From a virus: DNA of 40,872 bases. Each line of letters opens with the position of its first letter. Positions within the stretch are counted from its first letter, which is position 1. Shown here piece by piece: positions 1 through 8,656 of this stretch. The notes under the pieces were generated by a model. The model worked only from the letters and a program-made list of their open reading frames with translations, ran no database searches and was not told where the DNA came from. The stretch is taken from IMG/VR virus record IMGVR_UViG_3300036715_000986, positions 1 through 40,872 of that record, one strand, 5' to 3'. Both the position numbers and the translations under genes were made by a program.

Positions 1-127
1 TCTACTCCCAGCGGGACTTGATCGGCGCGTCCCTTGTGCAGCCTACGGGGCCGGACGCTATGAGAAGGTGCGGTGTTGAATGTTTACGATGAAAGAATAG
101 CGACAGACGGGAGAAACGCAATAGACA
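1..127. repeat. Terminal direct repeat, left copy (circular contig overlap)
   Basis: Bases 1-127 are identical to 40746-40872. A 127-base exact overlap is what a k-mer assembler with k=127 leaves at the ends of a circular path, so I read it as an assembly overlap and not as a biological terminal repeat. It means the molecule is circular or circularly permuted, and the leftward genes ending near 40600 continue into this control region. Confidence 0.95.
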
Positions 128-884
128 AACGTGAAAGAAGTATGAAGAAATCTTCATAAAGTGATGTGGTAAAGGCTGGGAGCGAGTCTAGGAGTGCGTT
201 TGCGGGCTCGGTCTACCGTGTCTACCGCATGGCGAATTCATGTGGCACATAAAAAAATGTAGTATTGATGCGGGGTGCAGGGGTTTCTGAGCTCCAAATT
301 ACCGTATATAGGAGAAACTTTTTGGGCATGTGTGTCGGCCCCAAATATTAGGTTACACGTCATATGAGAGAATCAGCAGCAAGTATGCAATGATCCGCCA
401 AATCTGCGGCTTACCGCTTGTTTTTCTCCTGTGTGTCCTATATGCTTGTTGTAGAGTGCGTTTGTGGCGTGTTTGTGGCGTGTGCCATGTGTGTGCTCTC
501 GCGTGGTGTTTTTGGTGCGTTTCGGCGCCGTTCTTGTAACGCCAATCTTGATTACCGTTACAAGAACTAGTGTAGTATATACACTACAAGTTACCTAGGT
601 TCCACACTTGGCAACTAGTTTGGGCGGGGGCCTAAACCCCCAGGCGGCCCGATAGCATAGGGCAGTGCCTCGAATTTCTACAAAATTTTCCTCTTCAAAA
701 CTCATCTTCATCATTTCTTCACGTCCTCAATTTCCCCTTAACCTTCACTGTCGCGTACACTATATGATGTAATAAGGTGGCTTTGCGGCTGTTTCTCGAC
801 GGGCAGCGGGCACTGCTCTACAGCTGGCAAAGGGGCAATGCGGGCAGAGGGGCGGGCAGTCCGCATAAATAGGGGGAGGAAAGC
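128..884. promoter_or_regulatory. Divergent control region without a convincing gene
   Basis: This stretch separates the leftward early operon (first gene starts at 40581) from the rightward late genes (from 885). It is AT-richer than its surroundings in places. It contains a GAAGAAATCTTC palindrome near 147, GTTTGTGGCGT short tandem repeats near 460-480, and a dense inverted-repeat cluster at 531-641. It should hold the early and late promoters and perhaps the replication origin or attachment site, but I cannot assign exact promoter boxes because the host sigma factors are unknown. Confidence 0.6.
531..641. promoter_or_regulatory. Cluster of nested inverted repeats
   Basis: Directly visible: TTCTTGTAACG (531-541) pairs with CGTTACAAGAA (556-566), an 11-bp perfect dyad. 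TAGTGTA (568-574) pairs with TACACTA (580-586). ACCTAGGT (593-600) is a perfect palindrome, AACTAGT occurs at about 565 and 613, and GGGGG (626-630) pairs with CCCCC (637-641). Dense dyads in the only large non-coding gap upstream of both operons suit an operator, origin or recombinase attachment site. Which of these it is cannot be decided from sequence. Confidence 0.55.
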
Positions 885-953
885 ATGGGCAATCGGCAGT
901 CTGGGCAACTGCGTGTGGCTTTGCGAGCAGCGCTTTTGGGCGAGGCCCAATAG
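885..953 (+). CDS. 22-residue leader ORF coupled to the terminase small subunit
   Basis: An ATG at 885 follows a very strong purine-rich ribosome binding site (AGGGGGAGGA, 871-880). The frame runs 22 codons to a TAG at 951-953, two bases before the ATG of the next gene. The next gene has no good ribosome binding site of its own and no alternative upstream start in frame. Translation of this short ORF probably delivers ribosomes to the terminase gene. The peptide begins MGNRQSGQLR and resembles nothing I know. It may matter only as a translational coupler. Confidence 0.45.
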   Translation: MGNRQSGQLRVALRAALLGEAQ

Positions 954-955
954 CC

Positions 956-1495
956 ATGTCCAGAATCATCGACCTCAATATCGAGGAAACGGCGCTTCAT
1001 AAGCGTGCGTTCAACATCTACTCCGCTCTTGACCCCGAGCTCTCCATAGACGAACGCGAAGAGGCTGTGGCGTTGCGCCTTGGCACTGACGTGGACAAGG
1101 AGGACGTGCACGCCTGGTCTTCGTTCTTCCACTGGGACGAACGGCTGGCGCAGGATGCCCAGATTCTTCAGAAGGGCCTCGATGCGCGGACGCGAAAGGA
1201 GAAGTTGCGGGAGAAGGTGGACAACCTCGTCAACCGCATCTCTGACCTCCTGTCTAAAGATGCGACGTTCGAAAACATCAAAATCGACGATGGAAAGGCC
1301 TTGAGTCAGCTTGCCACGGCGATGGACAAGCTCGTCCACACGAGCGCGGTGCTTGATGGCAGTGCCGTGGATGCCGTTGTTATCAAGTCTGACCGTCCTG
1401 TGGCGGAGATGAGCGACGAGGAGCTGGCAGAGGCGGTCAAAGTTGGCCGTGCGCGTGCCGCTGCTGCTCAGGACGACGGGCCAGAGGCGGCGTAG
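956..1495 (+). CDS. Putative terminase small subunit
   Basis: A 179-residue, charged, mostly helical protein lying directly before the terminase large subunit with no gap. Size and position fit a small terminase, which recognises phage DNA and forms the ring that loads the large subunit. The middle (about residues 75-130) looks like a coiled-coil oligomerisation region (REKVDNLVNRISDLL). The C-terminus is Ala/Asp/Glu rich. The start at 956 is the only one available in frame and appears to rely on coupling from the 885-953 leader ORF. The assignment rests on gene order, since I see no diagnostic motif. Confidence 0.7.
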   Translation: MSRIIDLNIEETALHKRAFNIYSALDPELSIDEREEAVALRLGTDVDKEDVHAWSSFFHWDERLAQDAQILQKGLDARTRKEKLREKVDNLVNRISDLLSKDATFENIKIDDGKALSQLATAMDKLVHTSAVLDGSAVDAVVIKSDRPVAEMSDEELAEAVKVGRARAAAAQDDGPEAA

Positions 1496-2956
1496 GTGGC
1501 AGAAACCGTCACACTCGACGATATTCTGGCGGAGCAGGCCAGACGCGAGCTGGACCGGCGTGCTGAGCTGCGAGAGCACGTCACAACGTCATTCTACGAG
1601 TTCTGCAAGTATATGGTGCCGGAGGTCTACTCCGAGAAGAGACCATACCTTGCAGACGTGTGTGACCTTGGGCAGCGGGTCGTGGAGCACAGGTCGGGAA
1701 AGAAAGGGGGCATCATCACGACGCCTCCGCGCTTCGGAAAGTCGGTGACCGGATCGCTTCTTGCTGCGTGGAGCATCGGAAGGTGGCCGGCAGACTCCAT
1801 CATGCGGGCGTCCTACGGCGCAGACCTCGCGGAAACGCTGTCGAAGCAGGTCATGGGGTTTGTTCAGAGCGACAAGTACCACATTGTTTTTCCAGAAGTA
1901 CGGCTGAAGCAGGACCATCAGGCGGTGGCGGACTGGGCGGTGGTGGGGGCAGTCACATCGTCCTACTTTTGCGCTGGCGTGGGTGGGCCGTTCACGGGAA
2001 AGGGTGCGTCACGGCTGGCGATCATCGATGACCAGCTGAAGAACATTGACGATGCGCTCAATGAGCCAAAGTTGGACAAGGACTGGCTGTGGTACGAGTC
2101 CACATTCTTCACGCGCGAGGAAGAGCGCGGTGGCGTGCGGTGCCCCGAGCTGTTCATCGGAACAAGGTGGAGCAACCGAGACATCATCGGGCGAAAGATG
2201 GAGCAGAGTGAGGTCGGAGATTACGAGGTCTACTCGCTTCCTGCCCTCGTAAACGGCGCCTCAGCGTGCGAGGACGTGATCTCGACGGCAACGTTGATCG
2301 ACATGCAGACAACCATGCCGTCCTTTATCTTCGACGCGGAGTACATGCAGTCTCCTGTTGAGCGTGAAGGGCTGCTGTACCCGATTGAAAATATGCAATT
2401 CTTCGAGCTGAAGCAAAAGCGTGATGAGCTGGCGCAGGCAACGTGCGTTGGGTACGTGGACACGGCTGACCGTGGGGCAGACAGCCTCGGTGCTGTGTTC
2501 GCCAAGAGCATCGGAGAGAAGTGGTACGTGACGGACGTGGTGTTCAGTTCAGAGGACATGGACATCACGGAGCAGCAGGTGGTGAACTGCGCTGCAAAGG
2601 AGCACTGCATTCGTTTGACCGTGGAGAGCAACAACGGGGGGAGGCTCTACGCGAGCAACCTGCGGAAGGCATTCGCAAAAGCAAACTACCCGTGTGCCGT
2701 GGTAGACCGGCAGACCACATCGAACAAGGAGACGCGCATCCTGTCCTGGTCCACGTTCGTGCTAGAGAACGTGGTGTTCCGAAGCGACTACTTGACAGGA
2801 ACGGACTATGACCGCTTCATGCGCGAGCTGACTCACTATCTGAAGGCGGGAAGAAACGCACACGACGATGCGCCGGACGCCATCACGGGGTTCTGCGAGT
2901 CGAATGGGATTGGTGTGCGGTGGGGACGACAGCCCGACAAGCCTGCCGGTTTTTGA
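1496..2956 (+). CDS. terL: Terminase large subunit (packaging ATPase/nuclease)
   Basis: A 486-residue motor that pumps DNA into the prohead and cuts concatemers. N-terminal ATPase: Walker A-like TPPRFGKS at residues 76-83, Walker B LAIIDD at 174-179, and a GTRW coupling motif at 222-225. C-terminal RNase H-fold nuclease: the first acidic residue is in VDTAD (about 321-325), the second is Glu 377 in VESNN, and the third lies in HDDAPDA (456-462). It starts at GTG 1496, immediately after the TAG of the small subunit. Length and motif order are typical of the family. Confidence 0.96.
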   Translation: MAETVTLDDILAEQARRELDRRAELREHVTTSFYEFCKYMVPEVYSEKRPYLADVCDLGQRVVEHRSGKKGGIITTPPRFGKSVTGSLLAAWSIGRWPADSIMRASYGADLAETLSKQVMGFVQSDKYHIVFPEVRLKQDHQAVADWAVVGAVTSSYFCAGVGGPFTGKGASRLAIIDDQLKNIDDALNEPKLDKDWLWYESTFFTREEERGGVRCPELFIGTRWSNRDIIGRKMEQSEVGDYEVYSLPALVNGASACEDVISTATLIDMQTTMPSFIFDAEYMQSPVEREGLLYPIENMQFFELKQKRDELAQATCVGYVDTADRGADSLGAVFAKSIGEKWYVTDVVFSSEDMDITEQQVVNCAAKEHCIRLTVESNNGGRLYASNLRKAFAKANYPCAVVDRQTTSNKETRILSWSTFVLENVVFRSDYLTGTDYDRFMRELTHYLKAGRNAHDDAPDAITGFCESNGIGVRWGRQPDKPAGF

Positions 2957-2970
2957 TGTGAGGTGACGTG

Positions 2971-4404
2971 ATGCTGACGCAAAATCCATTGAGAATCGGC
3001 GCGAAGTTCTGGCCGGACGAAGAAGCGTATCGGCTGGGGACGTATGTCAAGGATCGTGCGCTCTTCGACGGTGCTCACGACATTGTGTTCCTCGAATGGG
3101 CGCAGTCTCTGCGTCCTGAACGCCGAGCGCAAATCTGGCTAGCCATCAACTGGCATCAGATGCTCAGCACCATATGGCCCGACCTTCTTGTGGGTGAGCC
3201 CCCACAGTTCACAGCGGCGTCTCCAGAGCAGCAGACGTTCCTCGACACGATGGTGGCTGAGAACCGGCTCGTCAATACTATTTATGAGGTTGGCATCGAC
3301 GTGAGCAGGTACGGGAACGGTTTGTTCAACACATGGTTCAAGGATGGCAAGGTGCACATCGGCACAGTGTCGCCGGAGGTGTGGTTGCCATGGGCGTTGC
3401 CGTATGACATCAAGGACATCCAGGGGCACGTTCTCGGTTGGAGATACCAGGCGGGCGAGAAGTTCTACCTCGACACGCAGACACATTTCGTCGGCAGCGT
3501 CCTCCATACCGTCTACCAGCTTGATGAGGAAGGCGGTATCCTGCGTGTGGTGAGCGGCGACCCAGAGCCAGTGTCAACAGGCGTGGACGACTTCCTGCTT
3601 GTCCCCGTGCACAACGTGACCACGTCCGATCGCTACTTCGGCATCAGCGACTATGAGATTTGTGAGCCGATCTGCCAGGAAGAGGAGAGCCGTCTATCAC
3701 AGATCAAGTATGTGCTGGACAAGCACAGCGACCCGAACCTTAAGGGGCCTTCTAGCGCCGTCACGACGAACCCTGTTACGAACCAGCCAGAAGTGCGCGT
3801 GGGCGGGAAGTATTTCCCCCTCGGCATCGGAGAGGACGTGAACTACCTCACGTGGGACGGTCAGCTGGATGCGGCATTCAAGGAGCTGGACAACTTGCAG
3901 AGCAAAAAGTTCCAACTCACCGGCATCTCGCCGGCGCTCTTTGGCGGGGACTTTGGGCGGGCGGAGAGCGGGTCTGCGTTGAAGCGGCTGCTCATCTCAA
4001 CACTGAGAAAGATCAACAGGCTGCGTATGCAGTTTGACCCAGCCGTCAAGCAGGTTATCAGCATCGCTTCGCGTCTTGCTGTGGCGAACGGCGTGGAGGG
4101 TGCAGTCGAGATTGGAGAGCAGGATGTGCATATCGGATGGCAGGACGGATTGCCGCAAGACTTGATGGAGTCGGCGACGGCGTATTCGACGCTCAAGGCA
4201 GCAGGACTGGTGAGCGAGAAGACAGCTGTAAGCGTGGTGCTGGAAAAGGGCGGCTCCGCACTGGAAGAGGAGCTGAAAGAGATTGGCAGCGATGCGCAGA
4301 AGGCAGCTGACGCGGCAAAAGCTGCTGCTCCCGCCATTCCTGCGGTCAATGACCAGAATGCTCCGCTTACTGACCGGCTGAATGCCGCATTGAAGAATGG
4401 ATAA
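2971..4404 (+). CDS. Portal protein (SPP1 gp6-like)
   Basis: About 477 residues. It forms the dodecameric ring at the capsid vertex through which DNA enters and leaves. It sits between the terminase and the minor head protein, the canonical place. The N-terminus (about residues 45-75) has the INWHQMLSTIW...GEPPQF type of segment seen in gp6-like portals, and the C-terminal part carries the long Ala-rich helical barrel and crown. GTG 2968 is an alternative start, but ATG 2971 has better spacing from the GAGGTG ribosome binding site. The C-terminus overlaps the next gene by 8 bases. Confidence 0.92.
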   Translation: MLTQNPLRIGAKFWPDEEAYRLGTYVKDRALFDGAHDIVFLEWAQSLRPERRAQIWLAINWHQMLSTIWPDLLVGEPPQFTAASPEQQTFLDTMVAENRLVNTIYEVGIDVSRYGNGLFNTWFKDGKVHIGTVSPEVWLPWALPYDIKDIQGHVLGWRYQAGEKFYLDTQTHFVGSVLHTVYQLDEEGGILRVVSGDPEPVSTGVDDFLLVPVHNVTTSDRYFGISDYEICEPICQEEESRLSQIKYVLDKHSDPNLKGPSSAVTTNPVTNQPEVRVGGKYFPLGIGEDVNYLTWDGQLDAAFKELDNLQSKKFQLTGISPALFGGDFGRAESGSALKRLLISTLRKINRLRMQFDPAVKQVISIASRLAVANGVEGAVEIGEQDVHIGWQDGLPQDLMESATAYSTLKAAGLVSEKTAVSVVLEKGGSALEEELKEIGSDAQKAADAAKAAAPAIPAVNDQNAPLTDRLNAALKNG

Positions 4405-5248
4405 GAAAGCGCGGTTGCTGACAGATGCTGAGAGCCGCAGAAAGCGGCTGACGCAGACGTACAAGGACGCTGAGGATACGGCAGTCCTCTTGCTGGCAAC
4501 CGCGCTCCTCTCTCCCAAACCCGCTGACGCGCTGCGCTCGGCGCAAACGTCCATCCGTACCGTGATGGCACGCGCCGACGCGCAGGCGCGGGAGTGGTGC
4601 GACGACTCGATGACGACGCTCTATGCCCGTGGTATGGTGGACGCTTGTGAGGATGCTGGAAAACCGCATCCTAAAGGCTCCCAGTTCCATACCGCCATCA
4701 TCGCCGCTCTCGCTTCCGCTGTGATGGAGCGGCTGACTAGCGTCGGAGCAGCAGTAGACCGCAACGTGGCAACGCTCATCAGTTCCGCGCAGGTTGGCGT
4801 GGCGGGCGCGTCATTTGCGAACGCGACGGACTGGCAGACCCTTGCCGAGAAACTTCGGCAAGATGTGCTGGCGAACGGTGTAACGGGGTTCATCGACAAG
4901 GCAGGGCACTCGTGGAAAGTGGACACCTACGTTGATGTCGTGGCGCAGTCGAGCGTGATGAATGCATACAACGCTGGCGTCAAGTCAGAGATGCAAGACC
5001 AGGGGCTTGACCTGGTGCGGCTGAGCGACGAGATTGACGAGAACACATGCGAAGCGTGTGCAACTTGGGCAGGACAGGTTCTTTCTCTCACAGGCGCAAC
5101 GCCTGGGTTTCCAACAGTTGACGATGTGGAGGCAGATGGCGTGTTCCATCCTCATTGCGTCCATACCTTAGAACCGCTGACCGAAGAGGAAGCGGCGCAG
5201 GCAGTAGCAGACAACGGCAACTCCAATGCCGGAACCAAGGAGGCTTGA
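4397..5248 (+). CDS. Minor head protein (phage minor capsid 2 family)
   Basis: A 283-residue protein after the portal. The C-terminal domain has the family signature: a helix GHSWKVDTYVDVVAQSS followed by NAYNAG, then ENTCEACATWAGQ and HPHC, giving a Cys-x2-Cys and His/Cys set that probably binds zinc. Proteins of this class (Mu gpF or SPP1 gp7 relatives) ride into the head with the portal and may help DNA ejection. The start overlaps the portal end by 8 bases, so the two are translationally coupled. Confidence 0.85.
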   Translation: MDKKARLLTDAESRRKRLTQTYKDAEDTAVLLLATALLSPKPADALRSAQTSIRTVMARADAQAREWCDDSMTTLYARGMVDACEDAGKPHPKGSQFHTAIIAALASAVMERLTSVGAAVDRNVATLISSAQVGVAGASFANATDWQTLAEKLRQDVLANGVTGFIDKAGHSWKVDTYVDVVAQSSVMNAYNAGVKSEMQDQGLDLVRLSDEIDENTCEACATWAGQVLSLTGATPGFPTVDDVEADGVFHPHCVHTLEPLTEEEAAQAVADNGNSNAGTKEA

Positions 5249-5249
5249 T

Positions 5250-5738
5250 ATGGCAGATGAAGTAGTAAACACCCCAGAAAAGGGGGACGGCGAGAAGATT
5301 GTTACGATGACACAGGCGCAGTTTGACGCGCAGATTCAGAGCAGGCTTGACCGTGAGCGGAAGAAGTTCGCCGATTACGAGGAGTTGAAGACTAAGGCTG
5401 CTGAATATGAACAAGCGAAACAGGCTCAGATGACCGAGGCGGAGAAGAAAGAAGCACGCATCAAGGAACTTGAAGCCAAGGCTGCTGACCTTGCGAACCA
5501 GCTCACTGACCGTGAAGCCAAGGTGCTCCGCGTGCAGGTGCTGGAACGTGATGGGTTGCCCACTTCATGGGCTGATCGCGTGCGTGGCATGACTTCCGAG
5601 GAAATCGAGACCGATGTTGCTGAACTCAAGAAACTCATTGGCGTGAAGAAGCCGCCGGTTGGCGCTCCTGTAGCACCTTCCGAAAACAACGGACCGCCAA
5701 ACATGAATGACTTTATCCGAGGGGCATACCACGGATAA
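5250..5738 (+). CDS. Capsid scaffolding protein (DUF4355-like)
   Basis: 162 residues, highly charged and almost entirely coiled coil between residues 15 and 100 (runs such as RDRERKK and EAEKKEARIKELEAKAA), with a short conserved-looking C-terminal tail PPNMNDFIRG. This is the classic form of a scaffold that guides capsid assembly and then leaves the head. It lies directly before the major capsid gene. The ATG at 5250 is preferred over an in-frame ATG at 5226 because AAGGAGG lies just upstream (about 5236-5242). Confidence 0.85.
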   Translation: MADEVVNTPEKGDGEKIVTMTQAQFDAQIQSRLDRERKKFADYEELKTKAAEYEQAKQAQMTEAEKKEARIKELEAKAADLANQLTDREAKVLRVQVLERDGLPTSWADRVRGMTSEEIETDVAELKKLIGVKKPPVGAPVAPSENNGPPNMNDFIRGAYHG

Positions 5739-5760
5739 GTCAACCCATTAAGGAGGGGTT

Positions 5761-6750
5761 ATGGCTGCATTTCCTACCACAGTAAACCAGAATACCTACG
5801 ACCAGATTATCACCAGGCCGAACGCTACGGCGCTCATTCCCACGCCTGTCACGGACAGCATCATCTCCGGCATCACCGAGCGCTCCGCGTTCATGGGCAT
5901 GGCAACCCGCCTGCCCAACATGTCCTCGGCGACACTCACGATGCCCGTCCTTTCCGCTCTCCCTACGGCGTACTTCGTTACAGGGGAAGCAGGCGACGGA
6001 ACCAACCTCGGACTGAAGCAGGCCACGCACATGGCGTGGGCTACCAAGGTCATCACCGCAGAAGAGATTGCGGTCATCGTTCCCATTCCGCAGAACGTCT
6101 TGGATGACTCATCCTACGACATCTGGGGCAACGTGCGTGACAAGGCCGTGGAAGCTTTCGGCCTGCTTATCGACAACGCTGCCATCTTCAACTCTGGCGC
6201 TCCGGCCTCATGGCCTGCGGGGATTGTGAGCGGCGCGACAACTGCAGGCAACAATCTTGTCCTTGCAGCTCTCGGTGACCTTGCTGACGACATCGGAGGC
6301 CCTTCGGGTCTGATGTCCAAGGTTGAAGGCGATGGCTACGACGTCAATGGGTTCTACGGTGCCCTCTCCATGAAGGCGTCTCTCCGTGGCGTCCGTGACG
6401 CGAACGGCGGTCTCATCTTCCAGCCGTCCATGACTTCCGGCACTCCTTCCTCGCTCTATGGTCAGCCCATCATGTATGCCCGCAACGGCGTTACGCTGGG
6501 AACGAACCTCCTCATCGGCGGCGACTGGAAGCAGGCGGTCTACTCCATCCGCCAGGACATGACGGTGAAGCTCCTCACTGAGGGTGTTATCACCAATTCA
6601 GCGGGCGAGATTCAGTTCAACCTTGGCCAGCAGGACATGGTTGCGCTCCGTCTGACGATGCGCCTTGGCTGGCAGCTTCCCAACCCCGTCAACAGGATCA
6701 ACGGCACCGCGGGCACTCGTTATCCGTTCGCTGTCCTGACCTCGGCGTAA
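5761..6750 (+). CDS. Major capsid protein (HK97 fold)
   Basis: 329 residues, preceded by a strong AAGGAGG site. Sequence features fit the HK97-fold coat: N-terminal arm, the E-loop region TLTMPVLSALPTAYFV, the spine helix AVEAFGLLIDNAAI with FNSGAP, and the A-domain segment GVTLGTNLLIGGDW with a QDMVALRLTMRLGW strand near the end. There is no separate N-terminal delta domain, consistent with the separate scaffold gene upstream. This protein builds the icosahedral shell. Confidence 0.93.
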   Translation: MAAFPTTVNQNTYDQIITRPNATALIPTPVTDSIISGITERSAFMGMATRLPNMSSATLTMPVLSALPTAYFVTGEAGDGTNLGLKQATHMAWATKVITAEEIAVIVPIPQNVLDDSSYDIWGNVRDKAVEAFGLLIDNAAIFNSGAPASWPAGIVSGATTAGNNLVLAALGDLADDIGGPSGLMSKVEGDGYDVNGFYGALSMKASLRGVRDANGGLIFQPSMTSGTPSSLYGQPIMYARNGVTLGTNLLIGGDWKQAVYSIRQDMTVKLLTEGVITNSAGEIQFNLGQQDMVALRLTMRLGWQLPNPVNRINGTAGTRYPFAVLTSA

Positions 6751-6760
6751 GGAGGGTGCA

Positions 6761-7333
6761 ATGAGCTGGTATCCTCATAATCCCGTTGCTGGCCAGAAGA
6801 TTCGGGGCGTGACAGGAACCACGCCCTGCGATGAAGCATTCATCGCACACGAGACAATCACTGCTCCTGTTCTTGGCAGTACGAAGACCATCCATGCGAC
6901 GGTCACCTGCACTGGAACGGCTGCGGACATTCCAACGGGCATCACGAACCCCGATGTGCCGCGCAACCTTGTCGTCACCGGCAACACGGGAGCAACGGAA
7001 GTAATCACCATCACCGGCACGAACGCCGCTGGAGCGACCATCTCGGAGGCGTTTACGTTGTCAGGCACGACTCCTCAGATTGGTGCGAAGGCGTTCAAGA
7101 CTGTGACGAACATCCACACTCCTGTCGGTAGCCACACCGCCGACATCGTTTGCGGCGACAAGCTCGGCCTCATCAACAAGCTCGCTGGAGCGGTCAAGCT
7201 CATCAGTTTGTCCAATGGAGCGACGGATGCAGGAACGCTTGCTACCTCTAGTACGGTACTCGAGTCCAACACCTACGCCCCCGCTGCAGCACTCAACGGG
7301 TCGCTGACCTTCGATATTTACTACCTCGTCTAG
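6761..7333 (+). CDS. Putative capsid decoration or head-fibre protein
   Basis: 190 residues, Thr/Ala/Gly rich, with repeated beta-strand patterns such as VTGNTGATEVITITGTNAAG and very few charged residues. It follows the coat gene at 10 bases with its own GGAGG site. Small beta-sandwich proteins in this slot usually cement or decorate the capsid. I see no motif that fixes the family, so the function is inferred from position and composition. Confidence 0.6.
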   Translation: MSWYPHNPVAGQKIRGVTGTTPCDEAFIAHETITAPVLGSTKTIHATVTCTGTAADIPTGITNPDVPRNLVVTGNTGATEVITITGTNAAGATISEAFTLSGTTPQIGAKAFKTVTNIHTPVGSHTADIVCGDKLGLINKLAGAVKLISLSNGATDAGTLATSSTVLESNTYAPAAALNGSLTFDIYYLV

Positions 7334-7416
7334 CCGAGCATTGAAGATCGGGACGACAGGCTCGCCGATCTACACCGCTCTATCCTGCTCTACCTGCGGG
7401 CATCAGGACAGTCGGC

Positions 7417-7444
7417 TGCGCTGGAACCTAACAAGGCCAGCGCA
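7417..7444 (+). other. Intercistronic hairpin before the 78-aa head gene
   Basis: TGCGCTGG (7417-7424) and CCAGCGCA (7437-7444) form an 8-bp perfect stem with a 12-base loop in the 134-base gap 7334-7467. No T-run follows, so it is not an intrinsic terminator. It ends 8 bases before the GGGGAGGT ribosome binding site of the next gene and could influence its translation or protect the mRNA 3' end of the abundant capsid messages. Confidence 0.5.
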
Positions 7445-7467
7445 CCCCTTCAGGGGAGGTGATTTGC

Positions 7468-7704
7468 ATGAGAGTGAAGATGCTTGTGACTACATGGACG
7501 CCTAACGACGGCTACGTGCATACCGGCGACATCCTGACCGTTGACCAGCATACCGCTGACCGATGGCTGGAGCATCATATTGCCGAAGAGTGCAAAGCTG
7601 AAACAGCAGAAGTGACGACTGATGAACAAGCAGAACTTCCGACTTCCGAACAGTCAGAAGTCATCAGTTCTGCTGTTCCTGAACGGAAGAAGAGGAAGAA
7701 ATGA
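7468..7704 (+). CDS. Small acidic head-region protein, unknown function
   Basis: 78 residues. The N-terminal half (MRVKMLVTTWTPNDGYVHTGDIL...DRWLEHHIAE) resembles the short SH3-like proteins often found between coat and connector genes in siphoviruses. The second half is acidic and Thr/Ser rich and ends in a basic RKKRKK tail. The start at ATG 7468 follows a GGGGAGGT site. The stop overlaps the next start (ATGA). No firm function. Confidence 0.7.
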   Translation: MRVKMLVTTWTPNDGYVHTGDILTVDQHTADRWLEHHIAEECKAETAEVTTDEQAELPTSEQSEVISSAVPERKKRKK

Positions 7705-8180
7705 GCGCATATGTGACACTTGCGGACGCTCAGACGTATTTTGAGACGCGCCTTTACACCGAGAAGTGGTCCGCGGCGACGATGACCGAGAAAACAGCGG
7801 CTCTCGCTATGGCGCAACGTGCCATCGACAGCCTTCCGCTCATCGGCGTGAAGGCAGACCCTGCGCAGACCGATCAGTTTCCTCGCGCCTACACTGTCCA
7901 CACTGACACATTTACATTCACCTCTCCCGCGGTGTTCAACACCTACACCGCCGTTGATCTGACCGTGCCGCAGGCAGTCAAGGATGCGATGTGCGAAGAG
8001 GCTCTGGCAATCCTGAAATACGGCGACTCGGAGCGCGTCCGGTTGCAAGAGCAGGGCGTGACGAGTGCTACACGCGGCGACCTCCACGAGACCTACGCCG
8101 CGAGACACGGGCTTCTCAGTCCTGTGGCGCGTGACCTTCTGCGCCCGTGGGTGCAAGGTGTGGTGAGCCTTACGACATGA
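7701..8180 (+). CDS. Head-tail adaptor (DnaT-like/gp6-type connector)
   Basis: 159 residues. It opens with SAYVTLADAQTYFETRL and WSAATMTEKTAALAMAQRAIDSLPLIG, the helical pattern of the putative DnaT-like family found in many phage head completion operons. These proteins form the ring that extends the portal after packaging. Starts and stops overlap its neighbours as ATGA, placing it in the head-tail joining cassette. Confidence 0.75.
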   Translation: MSAYVTLADAQTYFETRLYTEKWSAATMTEKTAALAMAQRAIDSLPLIGVKADPAQTDQFPRAYTVHTDTFTFTSPAVFNTYTAVDLTVPQAVKDAMCEEALAILKYGDSERVRLQEQGVTSATRGDLHETYAARHGLLSPVARDLLRPWVQGVVSLTT

Positions 8181-8656
8181 CCTTCACTGTCACCGTTGAT
8201 CCCAATAACGCTTTTCACTACTCGATGGCGCAGTATTCGGCACTCCTGCCGCTCGACATTGAGGCTGCGTTGGTCGCCGGTGCGGATTTGATAGCGGCAC
8301 AAGCGCGGACGAACATGACGGCAAACGGCAACGTTGACCGTGGGTATCTCCGGAGCAGCATCGGCACCATCAGCAGGGCGTCCAGCCAGAACGAGGTGGA
8401 CGTGCTTGTCGGCCCGTCGTTTGAGACGTATCCAGACCGCAATAAGACGTACAACGACATCGGTTACTTCCTAGAGTACGGAGCGACAAATGGCGGAGTC
8501 CCGTGGACGTGGTTCGGCCCTGTCGGTTCACGTTGGGAAGGGCCGCACTTCAATTGGAAGGGTAGCCAGCCGTACCCGTTCATGGTTCCCGCGAAAGACG
8601 CGATGGCGTCGTCGGTTGTAGACTTGGTGAAGCAGGCTGTTGGCAGGAGGTGGTAG
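8177..8656 (+). CDS. Head-tail joining or neck protein (HK97 gp10-like)
   Basis: 159 residues. Features such as AADLIAAQARTNMTANGNVDRGYLRSSIG, the central YFLEYGATNGG, and a late PYPFMVPAKDAM segment match the HK97 gp10/tail-completion superfamily pattern of an EYG...PFM...AL core. It acts at the neck. ATG 8177 is chosen because it overlaps the upstream TGA (ATGA); the longer frame starting at 8147 would overlap the preceding gene. Confidence 0.75.
   Translation: MTFTVTVDPNNAFHYSMAQYSALLPLDIEAALVAGADLIAAQARTNMTANGNVDRGYLRSSIGTISRASSQNEVDVLVGPSFETYPDRNKTYNDIGYFLEYGATNGGVPWTWFGPVGSRWEGPHFNWKGSQPYPFMVPAKDAMASSVVDLVKQAVGRRW

Noticed and set aside
330-539. 69-residue plus-strand ORF
   Set aside because: Cys/Trp/Val-rich low-complexity translation of short GTTTGTGGCGT repeats, without a ribosome binding site or recognisable family.
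818-1579. 253-residue minus-strand ORF over the terminase small subunit
   Set aside because: Antisense shadow in high-GC third codon positions; no binding site and the rightward genes explain the sequence.
7341-7505. 54-codon TTG-start ORF with a CSTCGHQ segment between head genes
   Set aside because: No ribosome binding site and a long overlap with the well supported gene at 7468; kept only as a weak possibility.
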